A stretch of DNA of 27,696 nt from the IMG/VR virus record IMGVR_UViG_3300021963_008622, positions 1-27,696 of that record; one strand, given 5' to 3'. The notes under the pieces were generated by a model. That model saw only the letters and a program-made list of their open reading frames with translations. It was not told where the DNA came from and did no database searches. This document shows positions 1-8,126 of the stretch, piece by piece; position 1 is the stretch's first letter, and each line of letters opens with the position of its first letter. The position numbers and the translations under genes are program-made. This DNA comes from a virus.

Positions 1-20
1 GCTAAAAAATTTAAAAAGAA

Positions 21-362
21 ATGAATCATACAGTAGTTGCAAAACTTTTAAAAACTCACACCGACGCAAACAATTCAACGGATTACACGCCATCATTCGT
101 GAATGGGTCAAACCGTGGTCTAAACAATGCCAACGATACTGGAGTCGGTTACTACACTGATACTTGGTACGGAATTCATAACCCGAGCGGATCCGCTATT
201 ACAGTTACAGCGGTTAAGACAGCTGATCAGGGGACCTCTGGTGCTGGCGTAAGCATTAGAATTAATCCAGGTGAAACTTTCTATGCGGTCATTTCACAGA
301 TCACAGTTGGTGCTGGAGTAACAGTAGTTCTATTGGGAATTCCAACAACATTCAGTAGATAA
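21..362 (+). CDS. Small probable virion protein, 113 aa
   Basis: I do not recognise this family. The protein is Gly/Thr/Asn/Val-rich with no charged helical stretches; residues 55-110 alternate short hydrophobic strands with Gly/Thr turns, as in small beta-sandwich decoration or fibre-tip proteins of phages. No signal peptide or membrane segment is visible. The ATG follows an A-rich leader (positions 3-20) with no Shine-Dalgarno. Its stop TAA shares one base with the ATG of the next gene, so the two are probably translationally coupled. The position directly upstream of a baseplate gene supports a structural role, which is inference. Confidence 0.6.
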   Translation: MNHTVVAKLLKTHTDANNSTDYTPSFVNGSNRGLNNANDTGVGYYTDTWYGIHNPSGSAITVTAVKTADQGTSGAGVSIRINPGETFYAVISQITVGAGVTVVLLGIPTTFSR

Positions 363-814
363 TGGGACCAGTACTTACCTTTGGACAAAGACAACAAGCA
401 TTAAGGGGATTGCCGTTTTATGGAAAAGGCGATTTCAACTTCGTTGCGTCCAGAAGTAATTTCTCAGGAGGTATTTCAATCAAGGTACTACCGCTATCTG
501 ATCTTTCTAGACCACAAAGTGTCGACATTGACGATTTCGATAGAGAAATCAAACACTTAAGCCAAACCTTTAAGCCTGGTTCCAGAATAAGCGGAATCAA
601 GGTTAATTCGCCATTCAAAGGTAAAAAGGGCGAAGGCGAATCATTAATAGGTAAATTCGAAAGTTTTAAAATTGATAAACCCAATCAAATAATCAGAGCA
701 TTCATTAGAGATCCAAAAACGATGAAGTCAGTTGAGGTTTATCCAGAAACATTGACTCGTCTTGTTGAGTCTAAGTCCCATCTAGCGAAAACCTTCCTGG
801 AATTCGTGATATAA
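362..814 (+). CDS. Hypothetical structural-region protein, 150 aa
   Basis: Not recognised. It is a soluble, basic, mixed alpha/beta protein with no membrane segment. Residues 85-108 are Lys/Gly-rich and probably form a loop. The ATG overlaps the preceding stop by one base (ATAATGG), which fixes the start and suggests coupling. The 21 bp to the next gene are A-rich. Its place between a small virion-like protein and a gp26-like baseplate gene suggests a tail or baseplate assembly role, but nothing in the sequence itself proves it. Confidence 0.6.
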   Translation: MGPVLTFGQRQQALRGLPFYGKGDFNFVASRSNFSGGISIKVLPLSDLSRPQSVDIDDFDREIKHLSQTFKPGSRISGIKVNSPFKGKKGEGESLIGKFESFKIDKPNQIIRAFIRDPKTMKSVEVYPETLTRLVESKSHLAKTFLEFVI

Positions 815-835
815 TCTTAAAAAGAACAAATATTT

Positions 836-1873
836 ATGCCAATAGAACAAGAGAAGGCTCTTGGTGGAGAAGAAGAAATATCTTCGTTTCTCGAGCAAGA
901 AGATTCAAAGTACGGCAAAAATTCAAACGATGAACCTAAGTCGGTTGAAGCTGAAACGTCACTACCGAAAACTAATTTAGGAACAGCAAGATCAGTTCAA
1001 ATTGCAGAAGAGTCTTCGATCTCTGGCGCAAATGATGGATACTGGAAGAATGTGCCTCTTGAGAATTTACCATCTGGTGGATTATTTTATGCAGAAGGTT
1101 CAGAACTAACAATTAGAGCAGCAACAGTTTCCGAAATACGGCACTGGTCGACAATCGATGAAGATGATGTTCTTGACATAGACGACAAACTAAATTTCAT
1201 AATTGAAAAGTGTACAAGATTTAAAATCAAAGGAGGTCAGTCATGGTTAACTTGGAGAGACATTTTGGAAATCGATAGACTGTACGTTATCTTTTTGATC
1301 CATGAAATAACTTTCCCTGACGGCCAGAACGAGCTGTTTGTTAAGCTTCAGTGTACTGAAACTTGCTCAGAAGAAGGTAAATTCAATGATGATGTCAAAG
1401 TTAGAAGTAACATGCTGCAGCTATTTGAATTTCCAGCTGAACTAGAGCAATGGTATTCATCTCAATACCGCTGCTTTGAAGTGGTTTCGCAAAAGTTAAA
1501 CGAAACTTTCTATCTGTATATGCCAACGATCGGAGTAATTGAAAGGCTCCGTAAAAGAATCGCAGAAGCAAAGAATCTAAACAGGCAAATCGACAGGTCG
1601 TTCATAAAGATTGCGCCGTACATTATCCAAGACTGGACTAAATTTGGACAGCAGGAGTACTCAGGTCTTCAATCTGAAAGTCTAGGCTGGCATATCAATA
1701 AATTCACGTTCATCACCAAATTCGTTGATCAAGTTCAATCTTCTAGAGACAATTCAGTCACTGCGCAGTGCCCTAAGTGTGGAGCAAAATTGACGTCATC
1801 AATTTTTTCGTCAGACAGCTTCACTGTCAAAGATCTTTTCCTTATTTCAGGTAGACTTGACCAACTTATTTGA
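836..1873 (+). CDS. T4 gp26-like baseplate hub protein with zinc-binding cysteines
   Basis: Resembles the T4-type baseplate protein family (T4 gp26; Pfam T4_baseplate as I recall it). The first about 70 residues are acidic and low-complexity. The conserved body starts near residue 70 with a motif LPSGGLFYAEG followed by a Glu/Ile-rich segment. Two cysteine pairs, CTETC near residues 178-182 and CPKC near 318-321, are spaced as a split zinc ribbon. At 345 aa it is longer than T4 gp26 (about 208 aa), mostly because of the acidic N-terminal extension. In T4 this family helps assemble the central hub. The 3' end overlaps a small ORF in the +1 frame (1857-2030) that looks like the usual downstream partner. 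Family assignment is from motif memory, not a search. Confidence 0.65.
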   Translation: MPIEQEKALGGEEEISSFLEQEDSKYGKNSNDEPKSVEAETSLPKTNLGTARSVQIAEESSISGANDGYWKNVPLENLPSGGLFYAEGSELTIRAATVSEIRHWSTIDEDDVLDIDDKLNFIIEKCTRFKIKGGQSWLTWRDILEIDRLYVIFLIHEITFPDGQNELFVKLQCTETCSEEGKFNDDVKVRSNMLQLFEFPAELEQWYSSQYRCFEVVSQKLNETFYLYMPTIGVIERLRKRIAEAKNLNRQIDRSFIKIAPYIIQDWTKFGQQEYSGLQSESLGWHINKFTFITKFVDQVQSSRDNSVTAQCPKCGAKLTSSIFSSDSFTVKDLFLISGRLDQLI

Positions 1874-2030
1874 GACTAATCGTCTCCTGGCAGTGAAGCT
1901 GCACCAATCGATCACCGAACTTTACGGATTGCCTTTTTATGAGTACCTAAGCTACGTCAAATTCTTAATAGACGAATCAGGAGCAAATACTCAAGAAGTT
2001 TTCGAAATTCAAACTGGACTTGACGCGTAA
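1857..2030 (+). CDS. Small gp51-like baseplate assembly ORF overlapping the gp26-like gene
   Basis: A 57-aa reading frame with no ATG. The only obvious start is TTG at 1857, inside the last codons of the gp26-like gene, in the +1 frame. The peptide reads as a real protein, not noise: an amphipathic helix LLAVKLHQSITELYGLPFYE and then an acidic helix. The KLHxxITELYxLPFYE pattern is the kind I associate with small baseplate-hub assembly partners encoded after gp26. It could be made by TTG initiation coupled to the upstream stop, or by a +1 frameshift that fuses it to the gp26-like protein. Its stop lies inside the loop of the terminator at 2016-2053, so it closes the transcript. Confidence 0.5.
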   Translation: MTNLFETNRLLAVKLHQSITELYGLPFYEYLSYVKFLIDESGANTQEVFEIQTGLDA

Positions 2031-2053
2031 TTTGCTCAGGTCCTTTCTTTTTT
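2016..2053 (+). terminator. Rho-independent terminator after the baseplate genes
   Basis: Stem GGACTTG (2016-2022) pairs with CAGGTCC (2037-2043), seven pairs including one G-T wobble, with a 14-nt loop holding the TAA of the small ORF. It is followed by the T-rich tract TTTCTTTTTT (2044-2053). A late-type motif begins right after it, so one unit ends and another begins here. Confidence 0.6.
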
Positions 2054-2063
2054 AATAAATAAC
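2054..2063 (+). promoter_or_regulatory. Late-promoter-like box AATAAATAAC
   Basis: AATAAATAAC lies 17 nt before the GTG at 2081. It resembles the T4 late core TATAAATA and recurs at similar spacing before several structural genes. Promoter activity is inferred. Confidence 0.5.
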
Positions 2064-2080
2064 CAAAAGACATTACCTAA

Positions 2081-3214
2081 GTGGAAGACATCACGACCGG
2101 TCAGCTAGACGAAAACTTTAATGAATTCACAATTCCAACCCCGGATATTGTGCTGGAAGCAGCAATTAACGAAGAAAAGCAATCAGCGTCGAATGCTACT
2201 GGAGAAAATGTTCTTTTGTCGGAAGTAGTAAAACCAACATCAGGCGAATCAGTCGCTAATTTAAAGACACTACCTATTGACACTTCAATCGAAGGGGTAA
2301 AGGCTGAAACTGCAAAGGCTGAGCCAACTGAGACAATTAAAGTAATTGCAGTTCCGGTCCAGATCGAAAAGGTTATTCAAACACCAGCAAGCCTTGCGAC
2401 CTCAGGTAACACTGCTCAACTTGAAGCAAATCCAGTAACGAATAATATTAATTCGCAAACACTCAACCAAGTAAGATCATCAATTGCATCGGCCACTGAG
2501 AAACAGGTATTAAATTCAGTAGTTAACAATATGGTCTCCTCCAATAAACTTACAGAGAGTTCCCAAAATTCAATAAACTCAATTGTAAACAGTGGATCAA
2601 ACCTAATAAATGGCCTAAATTCGGTTAAAGAGTCTTCTGACAAATCAGTAATGGACAAAGTAACTTCAACTGAAGATTTACTTTTTTCCAGTTTCATGTC
2701 TCCTGATTTCAAACTGGCCTTGTCCGATCAGGGTATAAACTTTGGAAAAATTGATTCGATGCTTGGCGCTGCTGGAAAAGGCGCTGACTTCGCATCTAAT
2801 TCAGTAGACTCAGCCAAGAATAAATTGTCAACTGAATTAGCTAGCGTAAAATCTTCAAAATTAGCAGATTCAAATTCGGTAAAACAATTATTGACTCCTG
2901 ACAAAACTTTAGAAAAAAGTGTTAGTAAATTAACTAGAGAGCTGCCTGAATCAATAAACAACCTAAGCTCATCGTTTAGCACATTCTCTCCACAGAGCTC
3001 AAGCGTCACAAACGTTACGAATGAGGGAACTAAAATTGATCAAAGCAGTACAGTCAACTCAATGCAGCCTAGTAATAAGCAAGCGGTTCAACAGGACGCC
3101 GCTTCACAACAGGCTAATTCTCAAGCAGGTATGAATCAGAGCGAATTTTACGTGCAAGCAATATACGCAGCATTGATGTCAGGTAAAATTAGAGTTAAAC
3201 TTGAACAAGTATAA
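2081..3214 (+). CDS. Ser/Asn-rich probable virion protein, 377 aa
   Basis: Not recognised. The sequence is dominated by Ser, Asn, Thr, Val and Lys, with heptad-like Ser-Asn-Ser-Val stretches around residues 130-300 and a Gln/Ser/Asn-rich segment at 300-360. This suggests an extended or partly disordered fibrous protein. No Cys, no signal peptide. The GTG start is forced: the codon before it is TAA, and no in-frame ATG occurs near the N-terminus. The last residues (VQAIYAALMSGKIRVKLEQV) look like a conserved ordered tail. A terminator and a late-type box precede it, so it probably opens a late operon running to about 6161. Confidence 0.6.
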   Translation: MEDITTGQLDENFNEFTIPTPDIVLEAAINEEKQSASNATGENVLLSEVVKPTSGESVANLKTLPIDTSIEGVKAETAKAEPTETIKVIAVPVQIEKVIQTPASLATSGNTAQLEANPVTNNINSQTLNQVRSSIASATEKQVLNSVVNNMVSSNKLTESSQNSINSIVNSGSNLINGLNSVKESSDKSVMDKVTSTEDLLFSSFMSPDFKLALSDQGINFGKIDSMLGAAGKGADFASNSVDSAKNKLSTELASVKSSKLADSNSVKQLLTPDKTLEKSVSKLTRELPESINNLSSSFSTFSPQSSSVTNVTNEGTKIDQSSTVNSMQPSNKQAVQQDAASQQANSQAGMNQSEFYVQAIYAALMSGKIRVKLEQV

Positions 3215-3215
3215 T

Positions 3216-3443
3216 ATGGAACACATGAATGAAATTCGAGAAATCGTAAACGAGTACAGCAAGATAACGGCTGGAATTAATGAGCTTGAAAGAATGACTC
3301 AACTGCTGAACTTTAGAAAGATTGAACTAGAGACAGCATTGAACAACAACAAGAACCGTGAGAAAGCTCTAATAGATAAAATAATAGAGGAGACTGGCCA
3401 GGAACCGGACTTTTATAAAATTATGTCAGAACTAAATGTTTAA
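3216..3443 (+). CDS. Small coiled-coil protein, 75 aa
   Basis: Almost wholly alpha-helical: residues 5-60 have Leu/Ile/Met spacing of a coiled coil rich in Glu and Lys, ending in a short TGQEPDFYKIMSELN tail. Function unknown. I place the start at ATG 3216, one base after the preceding stop, instead of a TTG at 3201 inside the upstream gene. AAGTATAATATGG spans the junction, so a TATAAT-like string abuts the start codon. The end overlaps the next gene by 8 nt. The context suggests a small assembly partner or chaperone (inference). Confidence 0.6.
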   Translation: MEHMNEIREIVNEYSKITAGINELERMTQLLNFRKIELETALNNNKNREKALIDKIIEETGQEPDFYKIMSELNV

Positions 3444-4065
3444 GCCCTTATTGAAATTGGATTTAAAATCAATGCTATTGATAGTGTTAGTGCTAATCAT
3501 TGTACTAATGAGAACTTGCGAAAGCGGACAAAATAAACCCGGCAAGACCGTTAAGATCGATGGTAAAAAGTACGAAGTATTAAAACACGATATTGATACG
3601 TTCATTCAAAAACAAGAGACGATTGTTTACAAAAGGGGTAAAGACGTGTATCATGATACTACAATCTACGTGCCGACTCCAGTAAGCTTTGATACTTTGC
3701 AGGTTGTAAAAGACTACTACGCTAAGCGAGTTTATATAGACACCCTAAAATTAGCAGATTCACTAGGTTACATTGTGGTTAATGATACAGTTTCGCAAAA
3801 CAGTTTATTGGGTAGATTATGGAATGCTCAAGTGAATAAGACAACTATAAAAGAAACCCTAATCGTCAAAGAGCTTCCAAAGAACCAAGTTTATATCGGT
3901 TTAGTAGGAGGATTTGATAAGGCAAACGTTGTTAACTTTGCAGGCCCATCGCTAATGTTAAAAACCAAAACGGACAAAGTGTACAGCATCGGAGTCGGAT
4001 ACTCAGCAGACAAAGTAATGTCTATCCAAGGTGGACTGTACTGGAAAATTAAATTAAAGAAATAA
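3436..4065 (+). CDS. Membrane-anchored periplasmic-type protein, 209 aa
   Basis: Residues 12-27 (SMLLIVLVLIIVLMRT) form a strong N-terminal membrane helix, followed at once by CES. The Cys does not sit in a good lipobox, so a signal anchor is more likely than a lipoprotein. The rest is polar, with beta-strand-rich Thr/Val/Tyr stretches and a Gly-rich C-terminal part (residues 150-205) reminiscent of a small beta-barrel or strand-repeat region. It could be a spanin-like or envelope-interacting protein; no lysis partner is obvious nearby. The ATG overlaps the upstream gene by 8 nt and the stop overlaps the next ATG by one base, so it belongs to the structural operon. Confidence 0.6.
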   Translation: MFKPLLKLDLKSMLLIVLVLIIVLMRTCESGQNKPGKTVKIDGKKYEVLKHDIDTFIQKQETIVYKRGKDVYHDTTIYVPTPVSFDTLQVVKDYYAKRVYIDTLKLADSLGYIVVNDTVSQNSLLGRLWNAQVNKTTIKETLIVKELPKNQVYIGLVGGFDKANVVNFAGPSLMLKTKTDKVYSIGVGYSADKVMSIQGGLYWKIKLKK

Positions 4066-6161
4066 TGATTTCTAGATTTGTAACGCTAACTGATTACTGT
4101 GTATTGGAGTACATGATGACTCCATTAGGAGATCCTGCTCCAGACATCGTCAATTCCCAATACTATTTTGTTGACAACAAGCACGTTGACGGTTATCAGG
4201 TTTATAATACAGATGCGTATGATAGCATTACAAAGAATACTCGAGGTTTAAGCGTTGTTGCGATAGGCGGATCTAGGTTAGTTAGAGTAGATCTTACTGA
4301 TTTGCCTATATACACACAGTACGATCCAAGCATTACTGAAACCTCTGTCGCTGCAAGTTTAAGCAGCTTCACAATAATGGACACCATGAGGTTTCACTTT
4401 GCATCAGGCTTCAATTTCACAGAGGTTGAAAACATTATTTTAGGAGCACGTCAAAAACTAAATGACTTAAAACAATTACAATTGGCAAACGTATTAATCG
4501 ATGCGCAAACTGCCCAAACTCTATTAACATTCAATCCAAAGCCTCTCTACTTAACTAATACAATTTACGACAGATACGTTGACATTAAGGTTCCGACCTT
4601 AGCGTACCTTGACGAGGATTTCAATCAATTCGGATCAGCATCATTTGAATACGCGATAACGAATGGCACAGGTTTCATCAAAGAAGCGCCAATCACAGTT
4701 TCATTGATTGAAGCAACATACGAAGACTATTATCCAGAAAACGGAGAAAAGTATGAATTGTATAGAGTCGCTAATTATTTTGAAGGATCAGTTCCGCAAG
4801 TAAACGAATTTGATAGTTTGGGAGCTATAATCCAAGAGGCAACAGACGGGGACTACATTGAATTTTTTGCAACATGGAATGGAACTTTCGCAGAAGACTT
4901 AATTTCTACGCTGAATGCAAAAGGCCCAGATAACGATTGGATATTCATTCACCAACTTCAGGTTTATGAACAAGTAGGAACAGCTCTTGTGCCTTCGGGA
5001 AATTTCACAGTTTACCAAGAGGATAACTTTGACACGGCTCTAAGTTATCGACCAATACTAAAGGAGGCAGGTTTCGCGGTTTCAATGTCGATAGACTACA
5101 CGCTTAGGCTCGTGAATAAAAAGACAGGAGATCAAATCATCCGAACCGGGTCAATGTCTCTTTTCAATCCAAATAAGTACGGAAAATACTTAGCCAAACT
5201 TGAATTAGCTGACAAACCTCAGTCAATGAAAGTTTACAATAAGATCGTTCAAAAGAATCTTGAAATTTCAAACCTATTCACTGGAGCTAAAACTCCGCAG
5301 ACTCCTGTCAATCAAACAATGTCAATGCCGACCGTGATTGAAAAAGAGGTGAAGGTTGGAGTTCCAGTATTCTACAAACAGGCCAACATTCAAATAAGCC
5401 AAAAGAACGCTCTACTTAAATACGGAGACGGTTCAATGGAGGTCATTTTTGGACAGGGAGAGCTAATTATTCCAATCGATCCTACTGACAATTTTTTTAG
5501 GATCAACGTATATGAAAAGAATCCAAAGAATCCAAAGATTCACACGCCTGCTAATTTGAATAATAATTCAAGATTTGCTCTAACGTTTGGGTCAGATTCT
5601 AAATTTGTCTATAACGGTCTTACTGATCCAGCTTATGTTGATCCAAGTAAAGGTCAATTGGCATTTAGAATACCCAAGGATCAGGCAAAGAAAATTCTTG
5701 AGTCGACTGACACAACAATGTTCATTTCGTTAATTGGCGAAGACGGAACTGAAACTCTACTATACACAGGTAGATGGTTACCTTCTTCACAATACGCTAC
5801 AGTTCTAAGAGCAAACGAGGCTGCTCAAAATGCACTTCTAAACGATCCTCAAACAATTATTTCTGAACTGAGAGAAAAAATCACCTCACTTGAGGCAACT
5901 AATGCTTCGCTAAATAAGCGCCTACAAACCTTTAGATTCGGAGCAGGTAACTTAGCTCTTCAAATTGAAACTGTTAAAAACCTAAATCCGATTGCTGGAC
6001 AATTGAACCCGTATACTGATTTAATAATCACGAATACTCAAACCGATACGACTAATACGACAACAATCATCCAAGATGAGCCAGTTCCTACAACTACTCG
6101 TAGATCGCAAGCGCCTACGAATCCGAATGCAGGAGGAAGAGGGCCACGACCGACTTTCTAA
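4065..6161 (+). CDS. Large probable virion protein, 698 aa
   Basis: No named family recognised. It is a long soluble protein with many beta-strand segments (residues 1-560), including internally domain-like blocks near 60-330 and 420-560. A short coiled coil follows around residues 595-620, then a low-complexity Thr/Asn/Pro/Arg tail (650-698). This layout of a beta-rich body, a coiled coil and a disordered tail suits a tail, fibre or neck component. The ATG overlaps the stop of the membrane-anchored gene by one base. The gene closes the operon; about 100 bp of AT-rich DNA with three late-type boxes follow. Confidence 0.6.
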   Translation: MISRFVTLTDYCVLEYMMTPLGDPAPDIVNSQYYFVDNKHVDGYQVYNTDAYDSITKNTRGLSVVAIGGSRLVRVDLTDLPIYTQYDPSITETSVAASLSSFTIMDTMRFHFASGFNFTEVENIILGARQKLNDLKQLQLANVLIDAQTAQTLLTFNPKPLYLTNTIYDRYVDIKVPTLAYLDEDFNQFGSASFEYAITNGTGFIKEAPITVSLIEATYEDYYPENGEKYELYRVANYFEGSVPQVNEFDSLGAIIQEATDGDYIEFFATWNGTFAEDLISTLNAKGPDNDWIFIHQLQVYEQVGTALVPSGNFTVYQEDNFDTALSYRPILKEAGFAVSMSIDYTLRLVNKKTGDQIIRTGSMSLFNPNKYGKYLAKLELADKPQSMKVYNKIVQKNLEISNLFTGAKTPQTPVNQTMSMPTVIEKEVKVGVPVFYKQANIQISQKNALLKYGDGSMEVIFGQGELIIPIDPTDNFFRINVYEKNPKNPKIHTPANLNNNSRFALTFGSDSKFVYNGLTDPAYVDPSKGQLAFRIPKDQAKKILESTDTTMFISLIGEDGTETLLYTGRWLPSSQYATVLRANEAAQNALLNDPQTIISELREKITSLEATNASLNKRLQTFRFGAGNLALQIETVKNLNPIAGQLNPYTDLIITNTQTDTTNTTTIIQDEPVPTTTRRSQAPTNPNAGGRGPRPTF

Positions 6162-6183
6162 GTTCGCTTAGATTAGCTCTGAT

Positions 6184-6242
6184 GAATAAATAACTTCAGT
6201 ATAGGTAGATAAATAAACTTAGCGATATAAGCTGATAAATAA
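6184..6242 (+). promoter_or_regulatory. Three tandem late-promoter-like boxes
   Basis: GAATAAATAAC (6184-6194), GATAAATAAAC (6208-6218) and GATAAATAA (6234-6242) are spaced 24 and 26 nt apart in the gap before the 512-aa gene. The last box ends 21 nt before the ATG. This is the only place in the window with three copies in a row, which suggests strong late expression. Confidence 0.5.
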
Positions 6243-6263
6243 TAAAAAAAGACAAGCGTTTCA

Positions 6264-7802
6264 ATGAACGGTCTCATACAAGAACTAACAACTGAGCTCA
6301 AATCTAATCCGAGCATAAATTCTAGCATCGCCGCAAAGGTTGTGCTTGAATCAATCAACAATTCACTTATGTTGGGTGTTGCACCTGATCAAATCTTAGA
6401 AAACTCTCTAGAAACTCTGGAGCAGTTTGCTACTGAAATGGTAAACGAAAACATCAAGGAAGTCGTTGCTAAATTTAAGAAAATGGCAGAAAAACCTACC
6501 GCGAGCCTTCAGAACATGGCTAAAGAAGCTGGCCTAAAGATCAAACTTCAAGCTATCAAAGAATCTGAAACTTACGGAGATCCAATTTTCAAGCATACGG
6601 TTGCTAGATTGGAAGAAGCTGTTAATTCTATGCCAGAGTACAGAGCATTAGGTTTTGTGTACGAAGGTCTTTCTAAGTTCGCTTATGATAAAACAGTCGC
6701 TGGAATTTTGGAAGAAATTTCAACTTATGTTAATAACAATCGAGTAAAATTAGAAGTATTAAACGCGGTTTTCGAAATGAGGCTTGCGGGTCCAGTTCTT
6801 TACAAAGATGCATGCGCTCTTCTTGAGCAAGCTGTATTAGAAGGAATTGAAACAGCTGACGGAATTAGAATGAAACTACGTTCTTTTTCTAATTTGCCAG
6901 TAGTTAGCAGACTTATCAATACCGTAAGCATGTTAGAGGCTAAAACTGATGGTACCTTTAATTTAGGAATCGGTAACGGTGACGCTCAAGTAAAACCTAT
7001 CATTGCTCCTTTTTATAAAGTTACTGAAAATGATGCATTAATTTTCATCGATAACAAATTCATTAAAGTTTCAGAAAATGAGGATCCTACCCAAGTAACA
7101 GCGGAAGACGCTCAAGAATTTCCTGAGTTCTTTGAAATTTGCGAAGCATTCAGATTCTTGAACTTTAGAGAATCAGGTTCAGACATCGTTGCAAAAGGTA
7201 GCAATCTATCAGTTGCTTTCGGGATCAACGAAAACGGAACACTAAACCTTAAGTTGAATGGTGCAGTTGTTGAAAACCTTGACAACGTTAGATTGTCAGA
7301 GCTTTTCGTAATGGAGTCTCTTGACACACGCAGTGCTCTTACTAAAATCTTTGATAACTTGGACCTTATTGTTAATATCGAATTCGGTAAAACAATTATT
7401 AACGAAAGACTTGGAAGAAATTCAATCGTTTTAAATCTTGGCGAAAACATTTTTGTTTTTGAAAAGTTGGGAGACACTCGCATTCTTAAGAAAATGAAAG
7501 ACCTAACTTTCCATAGTTACGTAATGGAAAACTTCAAGTATGACGTTAGCGAGCTTTATTCAATTCAGTTAGAAGAGAGAGACGCTAAAATCAAGGAACT
7601 TAACTCAGAGAAATCGGTGATTGAGGCTAACTTAGAGAAATTAGAAAAAACTATTTCTCAAATCAATGAAGCTTTATCAGATTCAACAATCTCTGCTGAT
7701 AATAAAGAGAAATTAAACGAACTTAGAATGTCAATTGAAAAGAACGTTAATTCTCTAAAGAATCAGTACATCCTAATCGATCAGTCCAAAAAAAAAGCTT
7801 AA
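6264..7802 (+). CDS. Probable abundant virion protein with C-terminal coiled coil, 512 aa
   Basis: Not recognised by family. Residues 1-210 are mostly helical (many Glu/Lys/Leu/Ala), 220-430 mixed with beta-strand character, and 440-505 form a long coiled coil (Glu/Lys/Leu/Ile heptads). There is no membrane segment and no Cys-rich motif. The start ATG 6264 follows an A-rich leader without Shine-Dalgarno. Three late-type boxes upstream imply high expression, as expected for a major structural or scaffold-like protein. The last codons are TCC-AAA-AAA-AAA-GCT-TAA: the A9 run (7788-7796) permits a -1 slip into the downstream 88-aa frame, giving a product of about 609 aa. Confidence 0.6.
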   Translation: MNGLIQELTTELKSNPSINSSIAAKVVLESINNSLMLGVAPDQILENSLETLEQFATEMVNENIKEVVAKFKKMAEKPTASLQNMAKEAGLKIKLQAIKESETYGDPIFKHTVARLEEAVNSMPEYRALGFVYEGLSKFAYDKTVAGILEEISTYVNNNRVKLEVLNAVFEMRLAGPVLYKDACALLEQAVLEGIETADGIRMKLRSFSNLPVVSRLINTVSMLEAKTDGTFNLGIGNGDAQVKPIIAPFYKVTENDALIFIDNKFIKVSENEDPTQVTAEDAQEFPEFFEICEAFRFLNFRESGSDIVAKGSNLSVAFGINENGTLNLKLNGAVVENLDNVRLSELFVMESLDTRSALTKIFDNLDLIVNIEFGKTIINERLGRNSIVLNLGENIFVFEKLGDTRILKKMKDLTFHSYVMENFKYDVSELYSIQLEERDAKIKELNSEKSVIEANLEKLEKTISQINEALSDSTISADNKEKLNELRMSIEKNVNSLKNQYILIDQSKKKA

Positions 7803-7831
7803 GTGAGTCCGAGGACATTACTCTAGTGTCC
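7788..7831 (+). promoter_or_regulatory. Candidate -1 frameshift signal: A9 slippery run plus hairpin
   Basis: Nine As (7788-7796) contain the classic slippery heptamer A-AAA-AAA in frame. A hairpin GGACAT (7813-7818) / GTGTCC (7826-7831) with loop TACTCTA starts 16 nt later. After a -1 slip the frame stays open to 8092, adding about 97 residues. It could instead be coincidence or a homopolymer sequencing error. Confidence 0.4.
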
Positions 7832-8092
7832 CCAACTGCCGCTAAGTACGCAACTGGCCAACGCGTCATGTTGAAGTCAGGTCAATCTGCGAAAATTGTT
7901 GGAATTGATCCAGTCGGTAAAACTTACAAGGTGATGGGTTCTGACAATAAGTACAAATCGGTTAAGCCTGAGGAGATCGAAAAGATTGACTCTTCTAAGT
8001 ACAAGGACTATCAGACTTCTGGCCCAAATCCTCAAAATCCAGACGAACTTTCGATCAAAGAAAAGGACGTTACTCTAGACCAAATCGCATAA
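7826..8092 (+). CDS. Small SH3/KOW-like basic protein or frameshift extension, 88 aa
   Basis: Residues 5-52 alternate short strands with Gly turns (ATGQRVMLKSGQSAKIVGID, then a KTYKVMG strand), like a KOW or SH3-type barrel. The tail is polar and acidic. The only nearby start is GTG 7826, which sits in the 3' arm of the hairpin and has no ribosome signal. The frame is open upstream through the A9 run of the 512-aa gene and lies in its -1 frame. It may therefore be expressed as a C-terminal extension by frameshifting, as a separate protein from GTG, or both. Function unknown. Confidence 0.5.
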   Translation: MSPTAAKYATGQRVMLKSGQSAKIVGIDPVGKTYKVMGSDNKYKSVKPEEIEKIDSSKYKDYQTSGPNPQNPDELSIKEKDVTLDQIA

Positions 8093-8094
8093 TC

Positions 8095-8106
8095 TTTAGT
8101 ATAATA
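8095..8106 (+). promoter_or_regulatory. TTTAGTATAATA box before the methyltransferase
   Basis: Exact TTTAGTATAATA, 20 nt before ATG 8127. It starts the enzyme island and is one of four identical copies in the window. Confidence 0.5.
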
Positions 8107-8126
8107 TCATCTAAAGACAATGTAAA

